Shown: positions 22,750-34,011, counted from the first letter of the stretch. The stretch is 64,000 bases of DNA from Strongyloides papillosus (GCA_005656395.1 SRSI01000001.1:248001-312000), one strand, 5' to 3'. Notes: generated from the letters alone by a model not told the origin. A program made the numbers and translations.

Positions 22750-24299
22750 CTACTTTTTTGTAGAAGTAATAATTTCCAAAAAACAAAAGGTGGGTAAATT
22801 TTATGTAACGTTTATTAAAATAAATAAATTTAATCACGTAGAAATTGAAATTACGATTGATAATTCCTTTGCTTCAGCAAAATTTATTTACATATCCCAA
22901 TAGAAGTCACATTTTGTTGTTTAGTGTTTATTTTCAAATTGTATACTTTAACTTCAACTCCAACAGCGATTTTTTAAATTAATAGAAAATTTTTTTATAG
23001 TTAATAAAATAAAATTTTTGAAACTCTTACAATGCAATGTTTGTGTTGTTTAAAATTAAATTATTTAAAAAAAATTTTGAATTTCATAAAATAGGAATCT
23101 TTTCTAAAGTCATTTATCTCAAAATTTAAAAATGAAAAATTATATGAAATCTATACCACCTGGAAGTCCATATTCTTCTTTGTAAGAATATATTAAAAAT
23201 TCTGCAGAGTTTTAAAAAAATAATCTTTAAATTTTATTATCCAATATTTTTCTATATTTTTTATTTTAAATGCGAATTTTTTTTTAATTATTATAACTCA
23301 AAAATTGTGTTAATATATATTTTAAATTATAGTAAATATGTTTATAAGTCTAAAGTAAATAAATTTTCTTGAAATGACTAGTTTTTAATGAAAAATGTTT
23401 TTCATTATTTTTAAATAATTGAGTTTTACTTTTAAAAAAATGATAAAATACTTTTGTTTTAACATTAAAAAGGTTTTTAAATGATGAGAAACTGTTTTTT
23501 TACATAGCAATTGCAAATATTAATATATTTATCTGAGGTACGGTGGAACATATCTGAGCTAAATTCAAGATATAATATAATTTATTTTAAATGAATGCTT
23601 TTTTTTTGTAAACACTAAGAATTAAAAATTACATTTACAACTACAAAAAATCAGTTACTGTTTCATCGAAAAACGTACACTAAAAATATAAATAAAAAAA
23701 AGGATTATGCAATAGAAAAATGTTTTTACAAATTAAACATATAAACACTGCAATGCAAAAATTTGGATCATTGGTTAAAAAAATTACCTATTAAAAATAA
23801 ATTTTTAACACAAATTATTAAAATATTAAAACTATAAAATTATAGAGTAAATTAATTATTGTCACGTTAATAAAAAAATAAAATAAAATTATTTTAAAAA
23901 ATTGACACAGTTACGTTTTTACAAATTCTACAATGAAAAGATATAAATTAATAGTTAATATCTTAAAATATTTGCAACTAATTTCCTTTTGGATAATTTT
24001 TAAGATAATGAAAATGATATTAACATATTGAAATTTTTTTCATTTTTATAAACAATAGATTAGCGTTGTAGTATTACCAAACTACTTAAAATAAAATTTG
24101 ATTATAATTAGTGAAAAATATTACAATATAATGTCATGAAAAATAAAATGACACTCATTAGATTTTCTTAACCCTTATATTTAAATGTTATAACTCCTGG
24201 AGGTACGCGGTAAAATGACAAATGATCTTAAAACGAAAATATTTAAATTATATTTTACTTAAAGTATCATTTAATAATTGATAAATTTGTTTAAAAGTT

Positions 24300-24476
24300 T
24301 ATAAGCTTTTTTAACGAGGTGCTATCCTCGGGTGATATGAAAACGAAATGTATAAAATAAACTTTTTATTAATAGAACTTCGGTACAATATTTTATGTTC
24401 AATATCTCACACATAAAGTGAATTTGTCTTGGTATTTATATTGGTTTTTTTAATAACGCCTTCTGGGGGCGTTACA
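24300..24476 (-). repeat. 3' LTR of element 1
   Basis: 177 bp, no difference seen from 34030-34206. On the minus strand it runs from TGTAACGCC to GCTTATA, so it starts with TG but does not end in CA. Confidence 0.93.
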
Positions 24477-24486
24477 TCCCCTTTTC
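24477..24486 (-). promoter_or_regulatory. Polypurine tract of element 1
   Basis: GAAAAGGGGA on the minus strand, directly upstream of the 3' LTR, where plus-strand DNA synthesis of an LTR element is primed. Confidence 0.75.
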
Positions 24487-25289
24487 AGCTACTTCGTAGC
24501 GATCTGGGAATTTTATTTGTTAAACAATAGGTAGACGAAGTTAGTAATAATGTTTCTGGTATTTGATATTTGGTTTTTCTTTAATAATCCTACTGTTTTT
24601 TCTTTGGCAATAGCCAGAAGATAGACATATATTATTAATTTGGTATTTGATCATTGATATTTTAATCCATCAATGCTTTATTTTGTAATCATCAAAAGTT
24701 GTTTTGTTTTTGTATATATATATAAGCTTTAAGAATTATTCTTATTCTTTTTAAATCATTGTTTTGTCAGGATATTGATAAATAATAAAAATTCCAAGTG
24801 GTTATATTCATTGTCTTTTGATTTTTTATTGTTCAGTTTACTAGTTAATATTTTATTCAATATAAGGCTGTTTTTTATAATTCTCTTAGTACATTTGTAA
24901 TGTTTTGTTTTTTTTTTTTAGTTGTTTTGATCTGATATTTCTAAAGTTGAACACCAAATATGATATTTCATATTTTGTAAATATCATAATATCAACGTCT
25001 TAGATATTTTTATATCCTTTAGTGTTGATAACTTTGTCTACACGACATTGTATAACTAAGTACTTTATTTAAAAGATACTTTTTTATTTAGTTATTTTAA
25101 AATAACTTATTGATATAATTATGTTGTATACTTTTGATTGAATGATTATTTTATTCCTTAATTGGACTTTCCTTTGTATATGTCTGATGCATATACAATA
25201 TTATATTTTTTTTTTCATTGCAAAGTGTGTCACTTGTTGCAAAATTGTGTGTATGTCCTCCCCTTTTCAGACGTCTAGTCGAAAGAGAG
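24487..25289. other. Noncoding part of element 1 between polypurine tract and antisense gene
   Basis: AT-rich, no supported open frame. It forms the upstream region of the plus-strand gene at 25343. Confidence 0.5.
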
Positions 25290-25298
25290 TATAAAATA
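25290..25298 (+). promoter_or_regulatory. TATA box for the antisense gene of element 1
   Basis: TATAAAATA within GAGAGTATAAAATACACC, 45 bp upstream of the ATG at 25343. It supports independent plus-strand transcription, opposite to gag-pol. Confidence 0.6.
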
Positions 25299-25342
25299 CA
25301 CCAAATTGAGGTAACAAGTACCAATCCATTATTCATCATCTA

Positions 25343-26398
25343 ATGATTGACGAATCTATTTTGGATCTAGACGCAGAAGAAATGGCTACTGCTAAACCAA
25401 GTGAAAAGGAAGTAATCCAAGAATTACCACCACCAACTGATGGTGTAGAAAATCCACCAGGTGGAGGAAAAGAAGCTTCCGATTCCGGAAAGAAGAAAGA
25501 AGATGGCTCGAAAATGCCACCAAGAGACGAGAAGTCTCCACCAGGCAAGAATATGCCAGAAGGAGGAAATGGTGAAAACGATAAGAGTAAATCACCAGAT
25601 GTTTCATTCCCCAAGAAAGGGAAAAAGAGAAATACTGACGGAGAAAAGTCAGGAACCAAGAAACAGCCGAAGGAGCTGTTTTCCTTTGAAGATTTAGCAA
25701 GTTCAATGCACCGTGGTGAGGTACAAGCCTTGCTGGAGGAGCATAAACTGAAGGGAGTCCCACATCGTGGGATATCCGTGAAACAACGATGTGTTCCATT
25801 GCTTGCGTTAATTGGCAATAAGCAATTAAAAGGTGGAAAGGTAGTTGATCGAGAAGTTCACGATCTACCTTCTGGACGTCGAATTACGACTAGTGTAGGT
25901 CGAATAAAATCGTATGAAGGAAAACAACATGAGAAGTTGGTAATGGCATTATCCAGCAGAAGTTGGGATCTGCTTGAAATAAATGCATTCACAGAAGGTC
26001 AAAAGCCTCTGTTGGACTCGATCAGTATCAAGATGCTGATAGTCAATATAAGAACGACATGTACGAACATGGCGTTCGTAGCAAACAAAACGGCGGAATT
26101 CCTACGATGGAATTCAGCACCTACTGGAAGGGGTATGCTAAAATACTTTCCAGCTTTAAAAGGAGTGGGTTATTCCCAATGTAACTTCTTGAAAAAGGTG
26201 GCCCTACCGCCAACAATCAAAGTTCTAATCTGTTTCCAAACAGATTGCAAGTGCGATTATCGCACTATTTTTGGTCAACGTAAGAAACCTTACGTTTTTT
26301 TCTGTCCAGCCAACTGTGTAGGTGGACCGGCTACACTAGCCTATGCTGATCTCACAGACATCTGGAGATTCGGCCAATGGACTCAAATATTTAAGTAA
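25343..26398 (+). CDS. Antisense accessory protein of gypsy element 1, function unknown
   Basis: 351 codons on the strand opposite to gag-pol, lying between the end of pol and the 3' LTR. Residues about 20-112 are low-complexity and likely disordered, rich in Pro, Gly, Lys and Glu (PPPTDGVENPPGGGKEA and similar). Residues about 113-351 look globular, with hydrophobic strands and a Cys pattern near the C-terminus (CKCDYRT, later CPANC) that could bind a metal. It has its own TATA box and an AATAAA 35 bp after the stop. Long frames on the opposite strand (25336-25818, 25392-25799) are shadows of its biased N-terminal composition. I recognise no family. Extra antisense frames in this position are known from some plant gypsy elements. 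Env, host-derived gene or silencing-related factor are all unproven possibilities. Confidence 0.8.
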   Translation: MIDESILDLDAEEMATAKPSEKEVIQELPPPTDGVENPPGGGKEASDSGKKKEDGSKMPPRDEKSPPGKNMPEGGNGENDKSKSPDVSFPKKGKKRNTDGEKSGTKKQPKELFSFEDLASSMHRGEVQALLEEHKLKGVPHRGISVKQRCVPLLALIGNKQLKGGKVVDREVHDLPSGRRITTSVGRIKSYEGKQHEKLVMALSSRSWDLLEINAFTEGQKPLLDSISIKMLIVNIRTTCTNMAFVANKTAEFLRWNSAPTGRGMLKYFPALKGVGYSQCNFLKKVALPPTIKVLICFQTDCKCDYRTIFGQRKKPYVFFCPANCVGGPATLAYADLTDIWRFGQWTQIFK

Positions 26399-26432
26399 AT
26401 ATTATGCCAGTTGTCCTTAAATTTGTTAAAAC

Positions 26433-26438
26433 AATAAA
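26433..26438 (+). terminator. Poly(A) signal of the antisense gene
   Basis: AATAAA 35 bp downstream of the stop codon at 26398, on the same strand. Confidence 0.55.
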
Positions 26439-26623
26439 ATTTTAAATTAATCGTCGTTATATTGCTTTATATTTATTATTTTTATTTTCGTAAAACATTT
26501 TGTTTTTATATATATCCATTTCTCATATGGATATTAGTTAATATTGTCAAAATTGAAAGTGTTCAAGTATATTTTTATATTTATATGTGCCGAATGCACA
26601 AAAACATTATATAACATGTGAAA

Positions 26624-29600
26624 TTATGTGTTATCAGGAGTTGTAGATAGTGAAGGAATGATTTTCAATCTATCAGTGGTAACTCTTTCTTCTCTACCAG
26701 TGAGTCTACCAGTACGAGAACATTTTTGAATGATATATGTGTCCGCATGTAAATGCTTAATTATTTTATAAGGACCTTCAAATATATCTTGATTTTTATG
26801 TGATGTGTGATTTAACTTTTTATGTAACACACGTTTCATCACAAACATGCCTGGAGAAAGAACTTTTCCTTTTCTCTTAGGCTTTGATTCACTAAATTCG
26901 GTACGACCGAATTGTATAATATCTTTCAAACCACTATGGGATGAATTAATTGCAATCTCATCTGAAAATTTATCAGCAGTATTGAGAATAAAATAACAAG
27001 GTGGATAACCTGTTGAAGTATGCTTTGTACGATTATAAGCATATGTTAAAGCATATACAGCATCGGTATATGATAAATCAGATTGTGCTCTGATAGCTTC
27101 GCGAATTGTACGATTGAATCGTTCTGCGAAAGCATTTGAAGTATGATTATGTGGAGATGACACATAATGATTAACATTAACAGATTTAAGGTAATCTGAT
27201 ACTTTATTACCAATAAAGCCAGATCCTCCATCTGTACGTAATACTCTTGGAAATCCAAAAGTGGAAAAGCACTTCATTAATTGTAGAAGTGTAGTATTTT
27301 GATCTTGTCGTTTGGTAACAGCAGTATACACAAAACGACTATATTCATCTATTATCACTAACACGTGAAGATGATCTTCAAGCTGTATATAATCAGCATT
27401 TAAAGTTTCCCAAATACCTTCAGGTTTAGGGATTGATTTAGTATTGGTAGCTGCTAAATTAGAGGGTTGGTGTTTCACTTTCCAACATACCTCACAGTCT
27501 TGCCAAATACGTTTCATATCTTCAAGCATCTTAGGCCAGAAGAATATAAGACAGAATTTATCTGCTAGTTTATCGAAACCAAAATGTTGTCCTATTAAAA
27601 GATGGCTATGGAATCGTCTCAACAACTCTTCCCTTAGCACCTTAGGAACAAAAACACGTCGTTTACCTCTGTAAAAGACATTGATATCACCATCTTTAAT
27701 GACATCTTTTTCTTTTTCATTAAGAAAGTTATGAAATTTACTTATAACATATGGAGTATTCATTGGATTCTCCATTATAGGAAATACGTCTTCAAAGAGA
27801 CCTTCCTTCAGAAGAACGGCATTAAATTCCGTCCTACTAAGATAATCGGCAACATGATTATCTTCCCCTTTAAGATATACGATTGTGATATCGTATTCCA
27901 TTATAGCCATCTGGTATCGTTGAAGAATACCAGTCAACTCTTTATTTTTAAGTAAAGCCAACAATGGCTTGTGATCGGTAACTACTTTAGTATGTTTACC
28001 GTAAATATATGGTCTAAATTGCCGTAAAGCATAAACCAGACCCAAAGCTTCCAATTTAATTATTGGATAATTTTTCTCTGCGGGTTTCAGAGATCTTGAA
28101 GCAAAGGCAATTGGTTTATCCTTTTGCGTAAGAGCTGCACCTAAGCCTTGAAATGAAGCGTCGGTGTATATAGTATATGGTGCCGTATGGTCCGGAGGAG
28201 CCAATACTGCAGCATTTATTAGTGCCTGTTTTAAGGCTTGGAAAGCATCAGCTTGTTCTGATGTCCAAGAATATGAGTTAATAACTCTATATAATGGTTC
28301 AGCCAATGCTGAAAAATTTTTAATGTGCCTTCTAAAATAAGACACAGCACCAAGAAAAGATTTAATCTCTTTCTCTGTTTTTGGTTCACGTTTATCCGTG
28401 ATAGCCTTAACCTTATCAGGGTTAGGATGGATACCATCAAAATCAATGATGTATCCTAAATATTGAGCATTCTTTTGCCCAAATTGACATTTATTTAAAG
28501 TAATTTTCATGTTATATTCTGCTATACGTGACAGAATATTATTAATATTGTGGATATGAGATTCCTCATCTTGAGAACAAGTGAGAATATCATCCAAGTA
28601 GATATAGCAATCGGGTATGTTGCTTAGGACTTTGTCCATTATATCTTGGAACTTATCTGGAGATCCAGTAAGTCCCATAGGCATTACCTTATATTGGTAA
28701 ATTCCTCTATGTGTAACAAAAGCAGCAATACGCCTGCTATGTTCATCAAGAGGTATTTGATGAAATCCTTGTTTCAAATCAAATACGCTGTAGTACTTAT
28801 GACCACTAGCTTCTTCAGTCAATCTATCTATCCGTGGGATAAGATGTGACTGTTGTTTTATGAGCTTATTAATAGCTCTGAAATCGACGACAAAACGCCA
28901 TTTCATGTCTTTCTTTCGTACTAATACGACTCTAGAAAGGTAAGGAGATCGACTATGTTCGATCATCCCCTTTTCAAGCATGTCTTCGACCTGCTTATCA
29001 ATTTCAATCTCAATCTCTCTCGACCTACGACCAGGCCGAATACGTTGAGGTAATTCAGATGTGGCTAACTCAATATTGAGACGCTCATCACCATTATAAA
29101 GACCAGCATTTCCATCATATTCGAAAAATGCGGTACGATTATTCCATATAATATCTTGTAACACCTCTTTCGCCTTCGGAGAAAGAGTACAATTTGTCCA
29201 AGAAATGGAATCCATTAGTTGCTCTCTAGTAAGAGGAGCATGACTCTCTGGATAGTTGGGTAAGGAATCTTCCCAAGCGGCATCTTTTGGGATTATTTCA
29301 TCACCAGAGATCCGTATAGTATTATCATCTACTTCTTCAATAGAATGTAGATTACCAATTTCAGTATTAGCGGGTATTAATACAGTATTTGATCCATGAT
29401 TTTGAAGAATCACGGCAAATTTATTATCAATTACAGGACCTGTCTGATAGTAGGTCATGATGTGATCACTACCCTTCCAACGAGGGTTACTCACAAATAA
29501 ACAATTAATTTTGTCATGGGATGGAATTGCATGCACATTAGCATGAATTACTTTTGTTGTTCTAGGAGGAACACGTACCTTAGAAGCCGTCTTGACGGGT

Positions 29601-32600
29601 ACGTTGGTAATAGATGGCATACTATGATTAAATCGAATAGTTAGTTCATCACCAAAAATTCGATGTAATCCAGGGATACCAATTATTATATCATATGATA
29701 ACTTGTCCACTATGTGGAATTCAAGTTGTTCTCGTTTATTATTTGCTTCTACATAAATTCTAGAAGCCCCGCTAAAAACGAGTTTGTCATTATTTGCTAC
29801 TGTTGCAGCTTTTAACGATGGTTTTACCATAGTTTTATGTGTACTAGGTATGAGATTAAATGCATCTTGACTAATGACATTTAAGGAAGCACCAGTATCA
29901 ACAAGTGCATCGAATTTATTTGATCCGATATTAATCGAAATCACAGATAATTTTACCATTGAATCAGAATTACGAATATTCTGTATTACCCCATAACGGG
30001 ATACTCGAATAGGAGTTCTTGTAAGCGGTCGTGCTTCAGAAATCGTCCTTAATTGATGAGTGTATGGGATCTCATTGTTAGAAGAAGAACCATAACGTTT
30101 TCTCAAAGTTTCAGCAGTTTTATTAAAACCGTATTTAACCAAAATTGCAGTGATTAATGTTAATGCACTAGCAATAGAATTAGGCATTTCTGTTATTGCC
30201 TCATCAACATGTAGTTGATATATTTTTTTAGCCCATTCGATCATGGACAATCCCTTCTCTGATTTGTTATCAGTAGCGGGAATATTGTTTAGACACGGCG
30301 ATGAGGATGCTCGTGATTTTATCACAGCAATCTGTGATTCACAACGAGTAAGCTCCGTACGTGTTAAATCAGTTAGACTTTGTGTCTTGATTAATTGTAG
30401 ATGGCATTGTGCCTCTTTATTAGTACATTCGTTTAACGCATGTACATTGGATGATGAATTATGCTCTTGCTCGTCATCATTCTCTAATTCGGTATTCTCT
30501 AATTGAGAAATACGATTATTTATTGCAGCTAACTGTTCGGTTAGAGCAGCTTCCTGGTTTTTATAAACCTGTATTTGGGATTCATGAGAATCTATTAATG
30601 TTTTAGCTTCGGATAACTCATTGTCCTTATCCTCAAGTGCTATATTAAGACGATTAACGTCTGATTTTAACTCATCTAAATCTTTAAGACAAGTATCCTT
30701 ATCTATATTACAAGATTTTAAAGCTTTATTAGCTTTATCACGTTCTCCACGTAACGCGTTATTTGCCGTCTTTAGCTTATTGAGTTTGGTATTACAATCC
30801 TCAATCTCACTATTAAGACGTTTTATTTCATCCTTCCAGTTGTCTTCACATTCCTGGCGGATTCTATTTTCATCAGTCAAAACATTAGAGACTGTTTTTA
30901 TGTCTTCGGAAAGGGATTTGGCCGATTCCTCAGTCATTGATCGCGAAGTCGTCCGATGACGATCTTCAGAATCACGAAGTTGCTCGGAAAGCATGTTATT
31001 CGCTCGCCTTATTCGTTCTATTTCCGATCGTAGGTCGGATATAGTACTTGTACTCTCTTTTAAGAGAGTCTTCGTTCTTTCTAATTCTTCTTCACAGGTT
31101 TTCAATGAAGATTTAATTTTCTGATAACCAGATGTGGTTGATGATACTTTGGAACTATCAACAGATGCAGCTTTTAAAGCAGCATCATTATTAGGTTTTG
31201 TTGCTTTCGAAGGAACACTAACATCCGTTGGTGCTTTAATCTTTGAAGCAGAAACATTTGTACCGTGTGAAACAATTTGTACAATATGTGGTCGCTCTGT
31301 TAACATCACAACAGGCGCCTTAGTCGATGAGACTATTTTGCTAGGATGAGGATCCATAGGTACTGTCTGTGAAACAGAACTAAGTTTATCACATCCAGCT
31401 TCATACATAGCATGCTTAGCTCGTATGTTCTTTAAAGAGGTATCAGCATTATGTGTACCTGTTGAAACTTCTTCAGCGAAGGTTTCATTGCGTCCTGATA
31501 AATGGACAAGGTGGCTTCCAGCACAAGAAAATGTTGGAGCCTTTTTATCAAAGTAATGTTCGACATTACTGTCGGGGTCTACAAAGACGTTGCCAAGGCG
31601 ATAGCCACTAGCAAATACGTCTAAAGCTACACATCTGTTATCAACAGATACTAATGTAACTTGTTTTGCCTTTTTAGCGTCATAGTTGTTCTGAAGATAC
31701 AATCGAGGAAATTCAGAAGGTGCAAATCGACATATACCAAGGGGTTGACAACCACCGAATGGTATAAGCATACATATCATTAACATACAGATTGTTAATG
31801 TATTTAGTTTAAAGTCGTTGATCATATTTTTGATCTCCTTAATAGAATGCATTATAACATTCATTTCGCCATCATTGTGGCATTCATCATGCGTAGGTTC
31901 AATTGTATGAACCTTACCATGTTTTTGAGGTTTAGTTTTTATTCTATTTTTATTATAACCAGATGATTGGTTATTATTAGGTTTATAGTTCATACCAGAA
32001 CTAGTATTATTATATGAAGTTACAGGCTTATTAGCCGGTTTCGATGAGGAATATCGTGATTGATGTTCTTTATTATTATGTGTACCAGATGATGACTGGT
32101 GATTATTTTTATTATAACCGCTAGAGTTATTTTTTACAAATGGTTTCTTTGTATTATCAAATTTCAAATTCGATTGTTTATTGTTTGACACATTATTATG
32201 TTTATTTATGTGTTTAACATTATTTTTAAAATTGTTGTTATTAGTATTATTTGCTTTCTGGGAAGCTTTATTTAATTTAGATTGGAAACGTAGCTGTGTG
32301 TCTACATATGTGGCTATGAATTCATCATATTGCAATTCATAAAGGTTTTTCGTGGAATTATTTTCCCGGAGGATTGGGTGCAATCCTCTTGTGAACAAGT
32401 AAAATTGTTCACGTCTCAGATCAGGTTTGTCCTTCAGGAACTCTGAAGGCTGATTAGTAGCAAATCTTCTACGAAGATAATCATTAAATTTCTTGGCGAA
32501 TGTGGAAACATCCATAGCATTCTCCATTGGTGGACGAGCATTGAATTGCTCTAGGCGATTCATGCCTTGACTTTCAAGTACCAACTTGATGTCATTTAAG

Positions 32601-33556
32601 ATTTCAGACAATGTGAAATCATATTGTTTATGTCCTTTAGTAGCATCGGACTTCCTCTCAACAGCTATGTGTCGAGCATGTGCTATTTTACTATCTCTTG
32701 GTATCAGATAGTCAATGTGACGTCCTGCTATGCGATCAAGCATAGGGATTTCGTCATCAGTGATGGCTAATTGTCTTATAGCCGTCATGCAATCACTTAT
32801 AAAAAGTGTAAAGCTAGTAAGGGACTTACCCTTAAACTGATAAAAGGCTCCATGCGATTTCGCACGGAGGACCATGTCAAATAAAGCATTATAGCTTCTT
32901 GTTGAACCCAGATTGTCACTAACTTGTGCACGTACATCTGGTAAATCGACGATGGCATCAGAACCCAAATCTTGTAATAGTTTGGTCATTCTGGCCTTCT
33001 GTCTTTGAAGTAAACCATCATAGTCACTGGGACTATATTTTAAGGTTTCAATTTGATCACTTTTAAGTTCATCAAGTATTAATTTGACAACATTGTCAAG
33101 ATCGACTTGTCTTTTAGTTCTATTCAACGGAATTGTAGATTCCATTGCAGATTTAGACGTTACCGGATTGGTAATCTTATTGATCAAGTTATTGAAACTA
33201 GATCTTATTTTGCTACCTTTATTAGAAGAAGCAAAAACATTGGTGCCTTCGAGACTATCTCCATATGGTGGCGCACTTGCCTTTGGAGATATCATTGAGG
33301 ACATTAAAGTTTGCCTGGCTTCCTCGGAGAGGCCTGGCTCGGCTCGTAAGTGAGCAAAAAGAGGGTGCTGGGCATCCTTGGAGAGGCCTAGCTCGGCTCG
33401 TGAATGAGCAAGAAATGGGTGCCGGGCATCCTTGGAGAGGCCTAGCTCGGCTTGTTTAAAAGCATTGAAGAGTGGTACTCCAGGTACCAAATCGTTTGAA
33501 TCATTACCCAAACGATTGTTTGCCTTTACCGGCGTGCTGCTACTACGAAGAGACAT
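26624..33556 (-). CDS. Element 1 Gag-Pol polyprotein with an unusual insert between Gag and protease
   Basis: 2310 codons in one frame. Residues 35-88 hold three copies of an 18-residue repeat (RAELGLSKDAxHPLFAHL type). Gag follows to about 460, then an Asn/Ser/Lys-rich stretch to about 565 with no CCHC knuckle. Residues about 586-606 form a membrane-type hydrophobic segment (LTICMLMICMLIPFGGC). They lead into a Cys-containing, glycosylation-sequon-bearing domain (about 607-720), then a long coiled coil (about 820-1010). Protease DTGA lies near 1219, and RT with the intact active site YLDD near 1652. RNase H (YTDAS) begins near 1797. Integrase has a zinc region near 2000, D,D-E at about 2055, 2110 and 2145, and a GPY module near the C-terminus (FEGPYKIIK). 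All catalytic residues looked for are present. The 600-residue insert is not part of standard gypsy Gag-Pol. Confidence 0.92.
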   Translation of the reverse strand: MSLRSSSTPVKANNRLGNDSNDLVPGVPLFNAFKQAELGLSKDARHPFLAHSRAELGLSKDAQHPLFAHLRAEPGLSEEARQTLMSSMISPKASAPPYGDSLEGTNVFASSNKGSKIRSSFNNLINKITNPVTSKSAMESTIPLNRTKRQVDLDNVVKLILDELKSDQIETLKYSPSDYDGLLQRQKARMTKLLQDLGSDAIVDLPDVRAQVSDNLGSTRSYNALFDMVLRAKSHGAFYQFKGKSLTSFTLFISDCMTAIRQLAITDDEIPMLDRIAGRHIDYLIPRDSKIAHARHIAVERKSDATKGHKQYDFTLSEILNDIKLVLESQGMNRLEQFNARPPMENAMDVSTFAKKFNDYLRRRFATNQPSEFLKDKPDLRREQFYLFTRGLHPILRENNSTKNLYELQYDEFIATYVDTQLRFQSKLNKASQKANNTNNNNFKNNVKHINKHNNVSNNKQSNLKFDNTKKPFVKNNSSGYNKNNHQSSSGTHNNKEHQSRYSSSKPANKPVTSYNNTSSGMNYKPNNNQSSGYNKNRIKTKPQKHGKVHTIEPTHDECHNDGEMNVIMHSIKEIKNMINDFKLNTLTICMLMICMLIPFGGCQPLGICRFAPSEFPRLYLQNNYDAKKAKQVTLVSVDNRCVALDVFASGYRLGNVFVDPDSNVEHYFDKKAPTFSCAGSHLVHLSGRNETFAEEVSTGTHNADTSLKNIRAKHAMYEAGCDKLSSVSQTVPMDPHPSKIVSSTKAPVVMLTERPHIVQIVSHGTNVSASKIKAPTDVSVPSKATKPNNDAALKAASVDSSKVSSTTSGYQKIKSSLKTCEEELERTKTLLKESTSTISDLRSEIERIRRANNMLSEQLRDSEDRHRTTSRSMTEESAKSLSEDIKTVSNVLTDENRIRQECEDNWKDEIKRLNSEIEDCNTKLNKLKTANNALRGERDKANKALKSCNIDKDTCLKDLDELKSDVNRLNIALEDKDNELSEAKTLIDSHESQIQVYKNQEAALTEQLAAINNRISQLENTELENDDEQEHNSSSNVHALNECTNKEAQCHLQLIKTQSLTDLTRTELTRCESQIAVIKSRASSSPCLNNIPATDNKSEKGLSMIEWAKKIYQLHVDEAITEMPNSIASALTLITAILVKYGFNKTAETLRKRYGSSSNNEIPYTHQLRTISEARPLTRTPIRVSRYGVIQNIRNSDSMVKLSVISINIGSNKFDALVDTGASLNVISQDAFNLIPSTHKTMVKPSLKAATVANNDKLVFSGASRIYVEANNKREQLEFHIVDKLSYDIIIGIPGLHRIFGDELTIRFNHSMPSITNVPVKTASKVRVPPRTTKVIHANVHAIPSHDKINCLFVSNPRWKGSDHIMTYYQTGPVIDNKFAVILQNHGSNTVLIPANTEIGNLHSIEEVDDNTIRISGDEIIPKDAAWEDSLPNYPESHAPLTREQLMDSISWTNCTLSPKAKEVLQDIIWNNRTAFFEYDGNAGLYNGDERLNIELATSELPQRIRPGRRSREIEIEIDKQVEDMLEKGMIEHSRSPYLSRVVLVRKKDMKWRFVVDFRAINKLIKQQSHLIPRIDRLTEEASGHKYYSVFDLKQGFHQIPLDEHSRRIAAFVTHRGIYQYKVMPMGLTGSPDKFQDIMDKVLSNIPDCYIYLDDILTCSQDEESHIHNINNILSRIAEYNMKITLNKCQFGQKNAQYLGYIIDFDGIHPNPDKVKAITDKREPKTEKEIKSFLGAVSYFRRHIKNFSALAEPLYRVINSYSWTSEQADAFQALKQALINAAVLAPPDHTAPYTIYTDASFQGLGAALTQKDKPIAFASRSLKPAEKNYPIIKLEALGLVYALRQFRPYIYGKHTKVVTDHKPLLALLKNKELTGILQRYQMAIMEYDITIVYLKGEDNHVADYLSRTEFNAVLLKEGLFEDVFPIMENPMNTPYVISKFHNFLNEKEKDVIKDGDINVFYRGKRRVFVPKVLREELLRRFHSHLLIGQHFGFDKLADKFCLIFFWPKMLEDMKRIWQDCEVCWKVKHQPSNLAATNTKSIPKPEGIWETLNADYIQLEDHLHVLVIIDEYSRFVYTAVTKRQDQNTTLLQLMKCFSTFGFPRVLRTDGGSGFIGNKVSDYLKSVNVNHYVSSPHNHTSNAFAERFNRTIREAIRAQSDLSYTDAVYALTYAYNRTKHTSTGYPPCYFILNTADKFSDEIAINSSHSGLKDIIQFGRTEFSESKPKRKGKVLSPGMFVMKRVLHKKLNHTSHKNQDIFEGPYKIIKHLHADTYIIQKCSRTGRLTGREERVTTDRLKIIPSLSTTPDNT
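33315..33461 (-). repeat. 54-bp tandem repeat inside gag
   Basis: About three in-frame copies (GGAGAGGCCTRGCTCGGCT core) encode the 18-residue repeats at the N-terminus of Gag. It is markedly GC-richer than anything around it. Confidence 0.8.
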
Positions 33557-34011
33557 GAGTGAACGGTTATGATGCAGAAATGCACAATTGAATGATAATT
33601 TTTGTATGAATGTCGCTTATTTATCCTCTATATTTTTTCATCCGAAAAGAGGCTGGATTTGTCTAAAAATGTAATTATCAATGTAAAACAAGTTACATTG
33701 AATTAAAATAATTGTCTAAGTATTAAGGCCATTCGTAATTGTGTTTTTTACGATTGTAAATAGGCGCATTATAATAGATCAAATTGTTAAAGTTTTTTTC
33801 TAAAAAATAATTGTAAAGTAGTAAGGTTGTTCATAATTGCATATTTCTATACAATTTCGTTAACAACCATTATTATAGTATTAGTATGTCATTTTTTGTT
33901 GCATTCAACAAAAAATGATTGTATAGAACTAACCTGTTTATGTTGAATTTAATTGTCATTCATTTTTTATTTGAATCACTTGCATCGATGAATCGTGCAA
34001 GGCAGCGACAT

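Larger units (their letters stand above)
21299..24052 (-). repeat. Peptide-gene tandem unit B
   Basis: Homologous to unit A from its first base after the MITE. From 21837 to 24052 it is nearly identical to unit C (24053-24299 plus 34211-36173), with a period of about 2213 bp once the inserted element is removed. Only scattered single-base differences were noticed, for example near 23335 against 35454. Confidence 0.88.

Noticed and set aside
25336..25818. Minus-strand frames of 135-160 codons opposite the antisense gene
   Set aside because: Shadows created by the Pro/Gly/Lys-rich N-terminus of the plus-strand gene; no promoter or homology on that strand.
30243..31349. Plus-strand frames opposite element 1 gag-pol
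   Set aside because: Low-complexity complements of the coiled-coil coding region.
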